From an uncultured Vampirovibrio sp. (lineage in GTDB: Bacteria > Cyanobacteriota > Vampirovibrionia > Gastranaerophilales > Gastranaerophilaceae): a stretch of 27,266 bases of DNA. Numbering within the stretch: the stretch's first letter is position 1; each line of letters opens with the position of its first letter. The notes under the pieces are model-generated. The model saw only the letters and a program-made list of their open reading frames with translations, did no database searches and had not been told where the DNA came from. This document shows positions 1-6,483 of this stretch, piece by piece. The position numbers and the translations under genes were made by a program. Where the stretch lies: NCBI GenBank assembly GCA_910583725.1, contig CAJTXZ010000007.1, forward strand, positions 86,720 to 113,985. The letters run 5' to 3'.

Positions 1-65
1 CCCCGCATAGCCCCGCATAGCCCCGCATAGCCCCGCATAGCCCCGCATAGCCCCGCATAGCCCCG
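1..65. repeat. 10-bp tandem repeat (CCCCGCATAG), about 6.5 copies
   Basis: Six perfect head-to-tail copies of CCCCGCATAG are followed by a partial copy (CCCCG) at 61-65. The unit is 70% G+C and stands out against the AT-rich window. The array begins at base 1, so its full length is unknown; it may mark the edge of an assembled contig. The sequence after it (68-75, GCACGTGC) is a short palindrome. It lies just downstream of the manC stop codon. No function is evident. Confidence 0.93.
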
Positions 66-100
66 TCGCACGTGCATCTTACCGTGAAATGCTGTCCTGT

Positions 101-1495
101 TTAGGCTTTAACCCTGCCGTAGATATCTTTATACCTTATGATATCTTCTTCCACAAGCTTGTCGCCCTTTTGCACCTCAATTATTTTTAATTCTTCACTG
201 TATGGGTTTCCAAGAGAATGCTTAACTTTTACAGGAATATCAATGCTTGAGCCCGGTTTTAAAATATAATTTTTATTATCAAGATTTACCCTTGCAGTTC
301 CTGATAATACAACCCAGTGTTCACTCCTGAAATTGTGTGATTGCAGGCTCAATTGCCCATGGGCTGAAACGCAAATCATCTTTGTTAAATAGCCTTTTCC
401 CTGGTTTAACACTGTATAATAGCCCCAGGGCCTGTAAACCGTGGTATGGATCAGGTGTGTTTCATCCTTTATTTCTTTCAATTTGTCAAAAATTTTCTTC
501 ACATCCTGCGTCTTATCCTTTTTGCAGGCAAGAACAGCATCTGATGTTTCAACGAGAATAATATCATCAAGTCCAACCCCTGCCACAAGTCTGTTAGAGC
601 TGTAAAACAAGGAATTTTTACACCCCTCTGTCTGTGTTGCGCCGATTTTTACGTTGTTATCCTCATCTTTTTTATTGATTTCATAAATTGCATCCCAAGA
701 GCCAAGGTCGCTCCAGCCGCAGTCTACGGGCACGTTTACAATATTTGCGGCCTTTTCCATGATGGCATAATCCACAGAAATCGAGGGCATTTTATCAAAT
801 TTTGTAAATTCAATAGCGTCATTTTTTGTAAAATCTAATTGCTGCACAACAGCATAAATGTCCGCTGCCAGCTCTTTAAGCGCATTCATAAACACTGATG
901 CCCTGAACATAAAAATGCCGGAATTCCAGAAATAATCGCCGCTTTGAACGTATTTTTCAGCCGTTTTTAAGTCAGGCTTTTCTTTAAATTCATCCACCTT
1001 TCTTGAAAAATCATTTATTTTGTCTGCACATTTAATGTATCCATAGCCTGTTTCAGGCGCATTCGGCTTAATGCCGAATGTTACAATATTTCCTTCATTT
1101 GCAAGCTTTTTGGCATTCTCTACAGCTGTTTGAAAGGCAGCATCATTGCGGATGAGATGATCAGATGGCACTACAAGGACAATGTCATCCTCTCCTTTGT
1201 CAAGCAAATATTTTACTGCAGCGCTAATTGCAGGGGCTGTATTTTTTTGGGTCGGCTCTGATAAAACAACAGGGTTTTGGCTGATTGATGACAATTGGGT
1301 TTTAACATCGCTAAAATGTTTGGCATTTGTGATACTCAGGATATTTTTTTCATCCATCATCTTTAAAAGCCTTAAATATGTCATTTCAAGGAGGCTCTTA
1401 TCAGTATTAATCCTTAAAAGCTGTTTTGGATACAATTCTCTCGATAGGGGCCAAAGTCTTGAGCCGCTTCCGCCTGCAAGAATGATTCCGTACAT
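101..1495 (-). CDS. manC: Mannose-1-phosphate guanylyltransferase, probably with a type II mannose-6-phosphate isomerase domain
   Basis: A 464-residue protein with the full length of bifunctional ManC/CpsB enzymes. The N-terminal nucleotidyltransferase domain opens with LAGGSGSRLWPLSRELYPKQ, the signature loop binding the nucleotide, and later has VVPSDHLI. The C-terminal cupin (from about residue 350) contains RPWGYYTVL, SLQSHNFRSEHWVVLSGTA and a PGSSIDIP stretch. In the family the second motif is usually SLQxHxHRxEHW; here Asn-Phe replaces His-His, so full isomerase activity is less certain than guanylyltransferase activity. The reaction gives GDP-mannose from mannose-1-phosphate and GTP in the cytoplasm, for O-antigen or capsule. 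The start is ATG at 1493-1495 with a GGAGG ribosome site at 1507-1512. It is monocistronic as far as seen, with its own promoter. Confidence 0.93.
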   Translation of the reverse strand: MYGIILAGGSGSRLWPLSRELYPKQLLRINTDKSLLEMTYLRLLKMMDEKNILSITNAKHFSDVKTQLSSISQNPVVLSEPTQKNTAPAISAAVKYLLDKGEDDIVLVVPSDHLIRNDAAFQTAVENAKKLANEGNIVTFGIKPNAPETGYGYIKCADKINDFSRKVDEFKEKPDLKTAEKYVQSGDYFWNSGIFMFRASVFMNALKELAADIYAVVQQLDFTKNDAIEFTKFDKMPSISVDYAIMEKAANIVNVPVDCGWSDLGSWDAIYEINKKDEDNNVKIGATQTEGCKNSLFYSSNRLVAGVGLDDIILVETSDAVLACKKDKTQDVKKIFDKLKEIKDETHLIHTTVYRPWGYYTVLNQGKGYLTKMICVSAHGQLSLQSHNFRSEHWVVLSGTARVNLDNKNYILKPGSSIDIPVKVKHSLGNPYSEELKIIEVQKGDKLVEEDIIRYKDIYGRVKA

Positions 1496-1534
1496 ACTTG
1501 AAATTTCCTCCCAATCAATCCGACGCTTTAGTTA

Positions 1535-1563
1535 ATTATACTACAAAAACCTCTGTGGTACAA
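1535..1563 (-). promoter_or_regulatory. Promoter of manC
   Basis: On the minus strand TTGTAC (1558-1563) and TATAAT (1535-1540) are separated by exactly 17 bp. The predicted start is near 1528, giving a leader of about 33 nt with a good Shine-Dalgarno. This is a sigma-70 type consensus read directly from the sequence; activity is inferred. Confidence 0.75.
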
Positions 1564-1956
1564 ATAGGTTAAGGTTTTTTTGATATTTGCGCCAATGCAA
1601 GGTTGGATTGCACCCTAATAATTATATGCATGCTAAAACGCTGCGAATGTTTTTATGTATATAAAATACGTTTGTGCCTGAACGGCCGGATTGTGTGTCT
1701 ATTTCATTAAAAAGCGTAAAAATTTCGATTTCAGCTAAAAATTATTTCGCATAGAGCATTTTGCTCAAGTTATCAGGGCTGATTTATTGTAAAATAATAT
1801 CTAAGCCCTCTACTTGGCGTAATTATACACCATTTGTCTGGATGCGTTCATATAAAAATGTATAGCTGCCCTCTAAAAGAAAGCAGGGTGTTCATCTAAT
1901 GCCTGCGGTGTTTTGCGCTGGCTCAAAACGGTATTATTTAGTACAGGAGAAAAATT
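1564..1956. other. Gene-free intergenic stretch
   Basis: About 390 bp between the manC promoter and the small gene at 1957. I see no convincing coding region on either strand. It holds a minor hairpin (GAGCA/TGCTC, 1754-1766) and a GTTTTG...CAAAAC inverted repeat (1910-1929) just upstream of the next gene's ribosome site. No strong promoter for the downstream gene could be picked out; TATTAT at 1932-1937 is a weak candidate -10. Confidence 0.5.
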
Positions 1957-2163
1957 ATGGACAAACAATACGAAAAAATTGACGAACTATCAACGGACCT
2001 TTTAAATATATTATTTCTGCTATCCGCATATTGCAGAGAAAATTCAGATATGCAGGAAATCGAGTGCATTTATTCAGCCCTTAAAATTATAATTAAAAAA
2101 GCTGATATTCTAAAACTTGAAATATCAAGGCTAACGTGCCCTTTTCAGCCTGATGATAAATAA
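1957..2163 (+). CDS. Small hypothetical protein (68 aa), helical
   Basis: An ATG preceded by a good ribosome site (ACAGGAGAAAAATT) opens a 68-codon frame. The protein has no signal peptide. It reads as two amphipathic helices, rich in Leu, Ile, Glu and Lys, with two Cys (in AYCREN and LTCPFQ). The pattern would suit a small dimeric helical-hairpin protein, but I do not recognise a family. A 20-bp palindrome starts just after the stop codon and an intrinsic terminator follows, so this is a single-gene unit. A real gene is likely from the ribosome site plus terminator; function unknown. Confidence 0.6.
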   Translation: MDKQYEKIDELSTDLLNILFLLSAYCRENSDMQEIECIYSALKIIIKKADILKLEISRLTCPFQPDDK

Positions 2164-2165
2164 CT

Positions 2166-2185
2166 ATATTCCAAAAATGGAATAT
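2166..2185. repeat. 20-bp palindromic element, copy 1
   Basis: ATATTCCAAAAATGGAATAT: 8-bp perfect arms (ATATTCCA/TGGAATAT) around AAAA. It begins 2 nt after the stop codon of the 68-aa gene and ends 12 nt before a separate intrinsic terminator. The exact reverse complement occurs at 9170-9189, and a one-mismatch copy at 6353-6372. It could be an operator, an mRNA hairpin or a dispersed repeat. Confidence 0.85.
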
Positions 2186-2197
2186 TTTATTGCAAAG

Positions 2198-2221
2198 AAG
2201 CCCTGTTTGCGGGCTTTTTTG
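2198..2221 (+). terminator. Intrinsic terminator of the small gene
   Basis: Stem AAGCCC (2198-2203) / GGGCTT (2211-2216) with a 7-nt loop, followed by a run of T through 2220. Typical rho-independent terminator. Confidence 0.85.
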
Positions 2222-2326
2222 TATGTCTGTATCTTAACTATTCGCGAATAAGCGCTACATTAAAATTTTTATTGATTTTGGAGGTCCTATACAAAAAAGT
2301 CGATTTGACTCTTTTCTTGTAATGGA

Positions 2327-2410
2327 GCACCATATACATAAAAATGAGCGTTCCGATAGGTTTATGCGAAGCCTGAAACCGTAAACCGCTCATTTTTATG
2401 TATATGGTGC
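2327..2410. repeat. Perfect 24-bp inverted repeat with 36-nt loop
   Basis: The left arm 2327-2350 (GCACCATATACATAAAAATGAGCG without its last 4 bases is enough to locate it) is the exact reverse complement of 2387-2410: 24 of 24 positions pair. The inner 36 nt contains a smaller GGTTT/AAACC pairing. Transcribed, it would form an 84-nt hairpin; in DNA it could extrude as a cruciform. Such symmetry is typical of miniature inverted-repeat or palindrome-associated elements, or of a structured RNA. No flanking target duplication is evident. Confidence 0.88.
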
Positions 2411-2504
2411 GGAATGGAAAGAAAACATTTAATGAACAAGTGTAAAATTGTATATAATTGCCTTAATCTTTTTGATTTTGCATAATATTTTATACATAAT
2501 AAAT

Positions 2505-2530
2505 GGTGCTCACTTAAGAAAGTAAGCACC
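2505..2530. repeat. Hairpin (GGTGCTCACTT / AAGTAAGCACC)
   Basis: Arms 2505-2515 and 2520-2530 pair at 10 of 11 positions around AAGA. The sequence ATGGTGCTC (2503-2511) is also the reverse complement of GAGCACCAT at 2325-2333, the outer border of the long inverted repeat, so this hairpin and the long repeat appear to belong to one structured element. Confidence 0.7.
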
Positions 2531-2551
2531 CGTTTAGCCTTTTGCAGTTGA

Positions 2552-2569
2552 CGGTAGTAGAAGCTACCG
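2552..2569. repeat. Small hairpin (CGGTAG / CTACCG)
   Basis: Six-bp perfect stem with a 6-nt loop (TAGAAG), 21 bp beyond the previous hairpin. Unusually GC-rich for this intergenic region. Together with the two preceding hairpins it forms a row of three stems in about 245 bp. Confidence 0.6.
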
Positions 2570-2740
2570 CCCCTGATATTTTTATCATATATCATTCAAT
2601 ATTTAATTTCAAGCTTCTGTTAAAATTCTTATTTTTGCAATGAAATTTTTTGTAAAGTTTTGTTAAATATGCTTCACAAATTGTTTTGTATATTGATTAC
2701 GGCTGATTTAAATGCGAATTTACTGTATTATCTAAATATA

Positions 2741-3562
2741 TTATCCGCACATAAGATATTTTTCAAGGGAATCTTCCCAGTTTGGAAGCACATTTAAACT
2801 GTCTAAAACGCTGTATTTAGGCCTTTTTGCAGGGCGTGGGAAATCGCTTTTTTCAATTGAAGTTACATCAATATTTCTTTTTTTAATTTCAAATATTTTT
2901 CTTGTAAAATCAGACCATTTGGCTTCGCCTGATGAAGCTATGTGGTATGTGCCATAGGGACGTTTTTCATTGATTATTTTGATGATTTCATCAGCTAAAT
3001 CTTTTGTCCAGGTGGGTGCTAAAATCTGATCATCAACAACGCTTATGGTGTTGCTGAGCATTGAAAAAGTGACCATTGTATCAACGTAGTTTTTCCCGCC
3101 CTTGCCATACAGGGTGCTTGTCCTAATTATATAATGTTTTTTAACAAGGCGCCTTATTTCTTCTTCGCCCTTAAATTTTGAAAGCCCGTAAACATTTATA
3201 GGATTTGCTTTATCAGTAGTTTTGTAGGGTGTATTTTTATCTCCGTCAAAAACAGAGTCAGAGCTTATATAAATAATAGGTACATCAAGCTTTTTTGCTA
3301 TTTTTGCCATATTTTTTGTGCCGATGTGATTTACCTCAAAGGCTTGTTTTTTTGAAACCTCAGCCTGGTCAATATTTGTATATGCTGCAAGGTGAATAAT
3401 TAAATCCAGACTCACTTTTTCCATTATTTCATTAGCCAGCTTTTTATTTGTAATATCAAAAATTTTGCTGTTTGTAGCCCAAAATTGGTGTCCCTCTTTT
3501 TCTAAACACGGACATAATTCCTGCCCTAATAAACCGGATGCGCCGGTAACGAGTATCCTCAT
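2741..3562 (-). CDS. rfbD: dTDP-4-dehydrorhamnose reductase-like SDR protein
   Basis: An extended short-chain dehydrogenase of 273 residues from the chosen start. The N-terminus MRILVTGASGLLGQ carries the GxxGxxG nucleotide-binding loop; a YGLSKFKGEE stretch gives the catalytic Tyr-x3-Lys, preceded by a YISSDSVFDG motif typical of RfbD. ARPKYSVLDS near the C-terminus fits the RfbD family's R-P-x-x-S-x-L. The expected reaction is NAD(P)H reduction of dTDP-4-dehydro-L-rhamnose to dTDP-L-rhamnose for LPS or capsule. A second in-frame ATG lies 12 nt upstream (3572-3574), but AGGA abuts it directly and lies about 12 nt before 3562, so 3562 is preferred. No rmlA, rmlB or rmlC lies nearby, so a related nucleotide sugar is possible. 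Confidence 0.82.
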   Translation of the reverse strand: MRILVTGASGLLGQELCPCLEKEGHQFWATNSKIFDITNKKLANEIMEKVSLDLIIHLAAYTNIDQAEVSKKQAFEVNHIGTKNMAKIAKKLDVPIIYISSDSVFDGDKNTPYKTTDKANPINVYGLSKFKGEEEIRRLVKKHYIIRTSTLYGKGGKNYVDTMVTFSMLSNTISVVDDQILAPTWTKDLADEIIKIINEKRPYGTYHIASSGEAKWSDFTRKIFEIKKRNIDVTSIEKSDFPRPAKRPKYSVLDSLNVLPNWEDSLEKYLMCG

Positions 3563-3660
3563 AAAAATCGCCATTCCTAAACTATTATTTGTTAAACCTT
3601 TGGGGAAATTTGTATTGCTTGGGCTTAACCTTATTTATTAACTCTTATATCAGGAAGTTA

Positions 3661-3669
3661 TGGTAAAAT
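3661..3669 (+). promoter_or_regulatory. Extended -10 promoter of the solute-binding protein gene
   Basis: TGG-TAAAAT is an extended -10 (TGn + hexamer at 3664-3669). The -10 ends only 7 nt before the ATG at 3677, placing the transcription start at or next to the A of the start codon. TTAACT at 3639-3644 is a poor -35 with 19-bp spacing. A leaderless mRNA is predicted; AGGAAG at 3652-3657 would lie upstream of the transcription start. Confidence 0.5.
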
Positions 3670-3676
3670 CAATACT

Positions 3677-5527
3677 ATGAAAAAAATACTTTACATTATT
3701 GTTATATTAATTTTTGTTACATTTATCCTGAAAGGTTGTCTAAAGCAAGATAAAGGCTATGATGAGCCGCCAAAATTTTCTGATGCAAGACCCTTGGATA
3801 TAATTAAGTATGATTTTGAGCCTGCTGAAACAAGAACGATTGACGGAGTGGATTACCTTGTGGCGCGTGGAAAAGTAGGCAAATACGGAGGAGATTTTGT
3901 AACATCCACAATAGGTGAAGGCCCAAAAACCTTTAACCCCTTTAACACAAACGATGATACCTCTGGCCAAATGGCAGGAATTATGTACGATGGGCTTTTG
4001 ACAACAGACCCTTTTACGGGTGAAGTCACCCTTAAGATGGCAAAGCGGCTTGAAATTTTGCCAGATAATATGACATACATTATTGAATTAAGGCATGGGC
4101 TAAAATGGTCTGACGGTATGCCGATAACGGCTGATGACGTTGTATTTACTTATAACGACATTATTTTTGCAGGTTATGGTATCACAAGCACAAGGGACGC
4201 CTTGTATGTGGATAATAAACTTCCGACAGTTGAAAAAATAGATAAATATACGGTTAAATTTAAGACACCGGTGCCCTTTGCGCCGTTTTTAAGAAATTTA
4301 TCACTCTCAATTGCCCCAAAACACGTCTTTAAACCCGCAGTAGACAAGGGAAAAGAGTATTTCAGAAGTTTTTATTCAACCACAACAAAACCTTCAAATT
4401 TTGTGGTTTCAGGCGCATTTAAGCTAAAAGAGTATATACCCGCCCAAAGAGCAGTCTATGAAAGAAATCCAAACTATTATATGATTGATAAAGAAGGTAA
4501 TAAGCTGCCCTATCTTGATAGATGGGTGATGCTTATTGTTGGCGATTTAAATAATGATATATTAAAATTTGAAGCTGGAGAAACTGATACTACAACCATT
4601 CCTGGCACAATGGTTTCAAGATACAGAGAGCTTGAAAAAAATTCTGATTATACCCTCTATAACCTTGGCCCCACAACAAATACGTCGTTTATTGTATTCA
4701 ATATGAACACAAGAAGGAATAAAAACGGAAAATTCTATCTGGAGCCAAAAAAACAGATGTGGTTTTGTGATGAAAACTTTAGAAAAGCCATAGACTGGGC
4801 AATAGATAGAGACAGCCTTGTTTTAAATGTATTGTCAGGAGTTGGCCAGCCGTTATATACAGCAGAAAGTATTACAAGTATATTTTTGAATGAAGATGTT
4901 GCAAAAGGCCATCCGCAGGATATTGAGTATGCTAAAAAATTATTAGAACAGTCGGGCTTTAAGCTTAAAGATGGCATATTATATGACAAAAATGGCATAC
5001 GCGTAGAGTTTGAATTATCCACAAATGCAGGAAATACACAAAGGGAAGCCACAGGAGTCAGTATTAAAGAGGATTTAGCCAAACTTGGCATAAAGGTGAA
5101 CTTTAAACCTGCTGAATTTAACACACTTGTAAATCGGCTGACAAATACCTTGGACTATGAAGCAATTATTATATCATTAACCGGAAACCCGCTAGAGCCG
5201 CATTCCGGCAACAATGTATGGCGCTCTGATGGTGCTTTGCACCTTTTTAACCAGAGAACTGATGAAGATATGAAATCAACAGACAGAATTTTGCCATTTG
5301 AGAAAGAGCTTGATAAAATTTTTGATGAAGCAAAGGTTCAAATAGATGTACAAAAAAGAAAAGAGCTGTATAATAAATATCAAAAGATAGTGGCTGAAAA
5401 CAATCCTGTAATATATCTTTACAGCCCTGTTAATATAATTGCCGTGAGAAATAAATTTAAAAATATTTATCCTTCACAATTAGGGGGATTAACACATAAT
5501 ATTGAGGAAATTTATATAGATAAATAA
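3677..5527 (+). CDS. ABC transporter solute-binding protein, family 5 (peptide/oligopeptide type)
   Basis: A 616-residue extracytoplasmic binding protein. The N-terminus is a short basic start, a hydrophobic stretch of about 14 residues and a Cys at residue 21 in ILKGC: a lipobox-like site although Lys at -2 is not canonical, so either lipoprotein or membrane anchor. The core has the SBP_bac_5 signature around residue 135 (ELRHGLKWSDG...TADDVVFTYND) and later FRKAIDWAIDRD, both typical of DppA/OppA proteins. It would bind peptides or similar solutes outside the inner membrane and hand them to an ABC permease, but no permease or ATPase gene is in this window. The SIMPL gene follows 12 nt downstream and is probably co-transcribed. 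Substrate cannot be deduced. Confidence 0.88.
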   Translation: MKKILYIIVILIFVTFILKGCLKQDKGYDEPPKFSDARPLDIIKYDFEPAETRTIDGVDYLVARGKVGKYGGDFVTSTIGEGPKTFNPFNTNDDTSGQMAGIMYDGLLTTDPFTGEVTLKMAKRLEILPDNMTYIIELRHGLKWSDGMPITADDVVFTYNDIIFAGYGITSTRDALYVDNKLPTVEKIDKYTVKFKTPVPFAPFLRNLSLSIAPKHVFKPAVDKGKEYFRSFYSTTTKPSNFVVSGAFKLKEYIPAQRAVYERNPNYYMIDKEGNKLPYLDRWVMLIVGDLNNDILKFEAGETDTTTIPGTMVSRYRELEKNSDYTLYNLGPTTNTSFIVFNMNTRRNKNGKFYLEPKKQMWFCDENFRKAIDWAIDRDSLVLNVLSGVGQPLYTAESITSIFLNEDVAKGHPQDIEYAKKLLEQSGFKLKDGILYDKNGIRVEFELSTNAGNTQREATGVSIKEDLAKLGIKVNFKPAEFNTLVNRLTNTLDYEAIIISLTGNPLEPHSGNNVWRSDGALHLFNQRTDEDMKSTDRILPFEKELDKIFDEAKVQIDVQKRKELYNKYQKIVAENNPVIYLYSPVNIIAVRNKFKNIYPSQLGGLTHNIEEIYIDK

Positions 5528-5539
5528 GGATAAAAACTG

Positions 5540-6265
5540 ATGTTTGAAAAGATTGCAAAGATTCAATTGGTGTTGTTCGCACTAATTTTAGGCCTAAGCT
5601 TAATAATTGGCGCTAAAACAATTTCAAATAATTTTTCTAAAGATGAAATAACTGTAACAGGCTCTGCAAGCGAGATTGTAACATCTGATTCCGGCGTATG
5701 GAGATTTCAGATTAGAACCGATGGCTCAACAAGAAACGATGCATATAAGGCGCTGACATCCCAAAAGCCTGTTGTGCTTGAGTTTTTAAAGAATAATGGA
5801 ATCAAGGATTCTGAAATAGAATTCTTAGGTATTAATAACTATGCCAGATATAAAACCGGTCCAAACGGCATTTCTACGCAGGAAATTAACGGCTACACCT
5901 ATGAACAGGTGGTAAAAATAAATACAAATGACGTACAGTTGATTAAAAAGCTTCACCTTGAAATACCATCCTTGGTTGAAAAAGGCATAGTTATTAATTC
6001 TTATGAGCCAAATTATATGTACTCAGGCCTTGCTGATAAAAAGGCTGAATTATTGCAGAAAGCCACAGCAGATGCTAAATTCAGGGCAAAAGAAATGCTT
6101 AAAGCCACAAATAATCGTGTCGGAAGGATTCGCACAGTGAAAATGGGCGTATTCCAGATAACCCCGCCTGATTCCAACGAAGTTTCAGACTGGGGAATTA
6201 ATGATACGTCATCAATTGAAAAGAAAATAACTGCTGTTTCAAATGTCGTTTTTGGCATAAAGTAG
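5540..6265 (+). CDS. SIMPL (DUF541) domain protein, membrane-anchored or secreted
   Basis: A 241-residue protein with an N-terminal hydrophobic segment (about residues 9-25, IQLVLFALILGLSLIIGA) acting as signal or anchor. The body begins with EITVTGSASEIVTSDSGVW, the characteristic opening of SIMPL/DUF541 proteins (COG2859 type), and contains the KAELLQKATADAKFRAKEML helix. The family forms periplasmic oligomers of poorly known role. AAGGA lies 10 nt before the ATG, and the gene follows the solute-binding protein by 12 nt, so the two probably form one operon ended by the terminator at 6307. Confidence 0.88.
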   Translation: MFEKIAKIQLVLFALILGLSLIIGAKTISNNFSKDEITVTGSASEIVTSDSGVWRFQIRTDGSTRNDAYKALTSQKPVVLEFLKNNGIKDSEIEFLGINNYARYKTGPNGISTQEINGYTYEQVVKINTNDVQLIKKLHLEIPSLVEKGIVINSYEPNYMYSGLADKKAELLQKATADAKFRAKEMLKATNNRVGRIRTVKMGVFQITPPDSNEVSDWGINDTSSIEKKITAVSNVVFGIK

Positions 6266-6306
6266 TATTTTCAATACTTTAAAGCTACATAAAATTTTAC
6301 ATTTGA

Positions 6307-6337
6307 TTTAGCCCTGTAATTACAGGGCTAAACTTTT
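6307..6337 (+). terminator. Strong intrinsic terminator after the SIMPL gene
   Basis: A perfect 26-nt palindrome (arm TTTAGCCCTGTAA, 6307-6319, mirrored to 6332) followed by CTTTTT. It ends the 3677-6265 operon. Confidence 0.88.
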
Positions 6338-6352
6338 TATGTGTCGATAGAT

Positions 6353-6372
6353 ATATTCCATTTTTGGCATAT
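6353..6372. repeat. 20-bp palindromic element, copy 2 (one mismatch)
   Basis: ATATTCCATTTTTGGCATAT matches the copy at 9170-9189 at 19 of 20 positions (C in place of A in the right arm). It lies between the terminator of the upstream operon and the next gene, about 110 bp before its start, where a promoter or operator could be. Confidence 0.75.
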
Positions 6373-6483
6373 AACTTGTCTTGTATACCTTTTGCCCTGT
6401 GCATTTATTTGGCAAAAATATTTTTTACAGGTTTTATATTAATTACCAGCTTTAATCGCAAAAAACTTTCAAGGGAAATAATA

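Larger units (their letters stand above)
2222..2740. other. Gene-free, hairpin-rich intergenic region
   Basis: About 520 bp without a credible gene. It contains a 12-bp palindrome (TATTCGCGAATA, 2239-2250) directly followed by AGCGCT, then a weak AGTC/GACT hairpin with T-tract (2298-2314), the long inverted repeat at 2327-2410, and two smaller hairpins at 2505-2530 and 2552-2569. A 77-codon minus-strand frame (2362-2595) overlaps the hairpins and lacks a recognisable ribosome site, so I treat it as non-coding. The remainder (2600-2740) is very AT-rich without clear motifs. Confidence 0.55.

Noticed and set aside
1..65. CRISPR array
   Set aside because: The units are only 10 bp, contiguous, and have no spacers.
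1182..1535. Plus-strand open frame opposite manC
   Set aside because: Antisense shadow of a well-supported gene, no ribosome site or recognisable product. Other long antisense frames (e.g. 4735-5124, 6678-7055, 16936-17409) were rejected for the same reason.
2293..2315. Intrinsic terminator (AGTC/GACT stem then T's)
   Set aside because: The stem is only four base pairs and the T run is broken by C.
2362..2595. 77-codon minus-strand frame containing RGGSFYYRQLQKAKR, faintly like the variable region of diversity-generating retroelement targets (RGGSW...)
   Set aside because: It spans the hairpin cluster, has no clear ribosome site, no C-type lectin fold and no reverse transcriptase or template repeat nearby. 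The likeness is too short to support a call.
1496..2740. tRNA or other classical RNA gene in the larger intergenic stretches
   Set aside because: No cloverleaf with a TPsiC GGTTCRA loop was found by eye; a covariance-model search would be decisive.
6364..6483. Upstream extension of the 544-aa protein to 6364
   Set aside because: No ribosome site before 6364 and the segment begins inside the 20-bp palindrome; ATG 6484 has AAGGGA and starts with the MKI tag.
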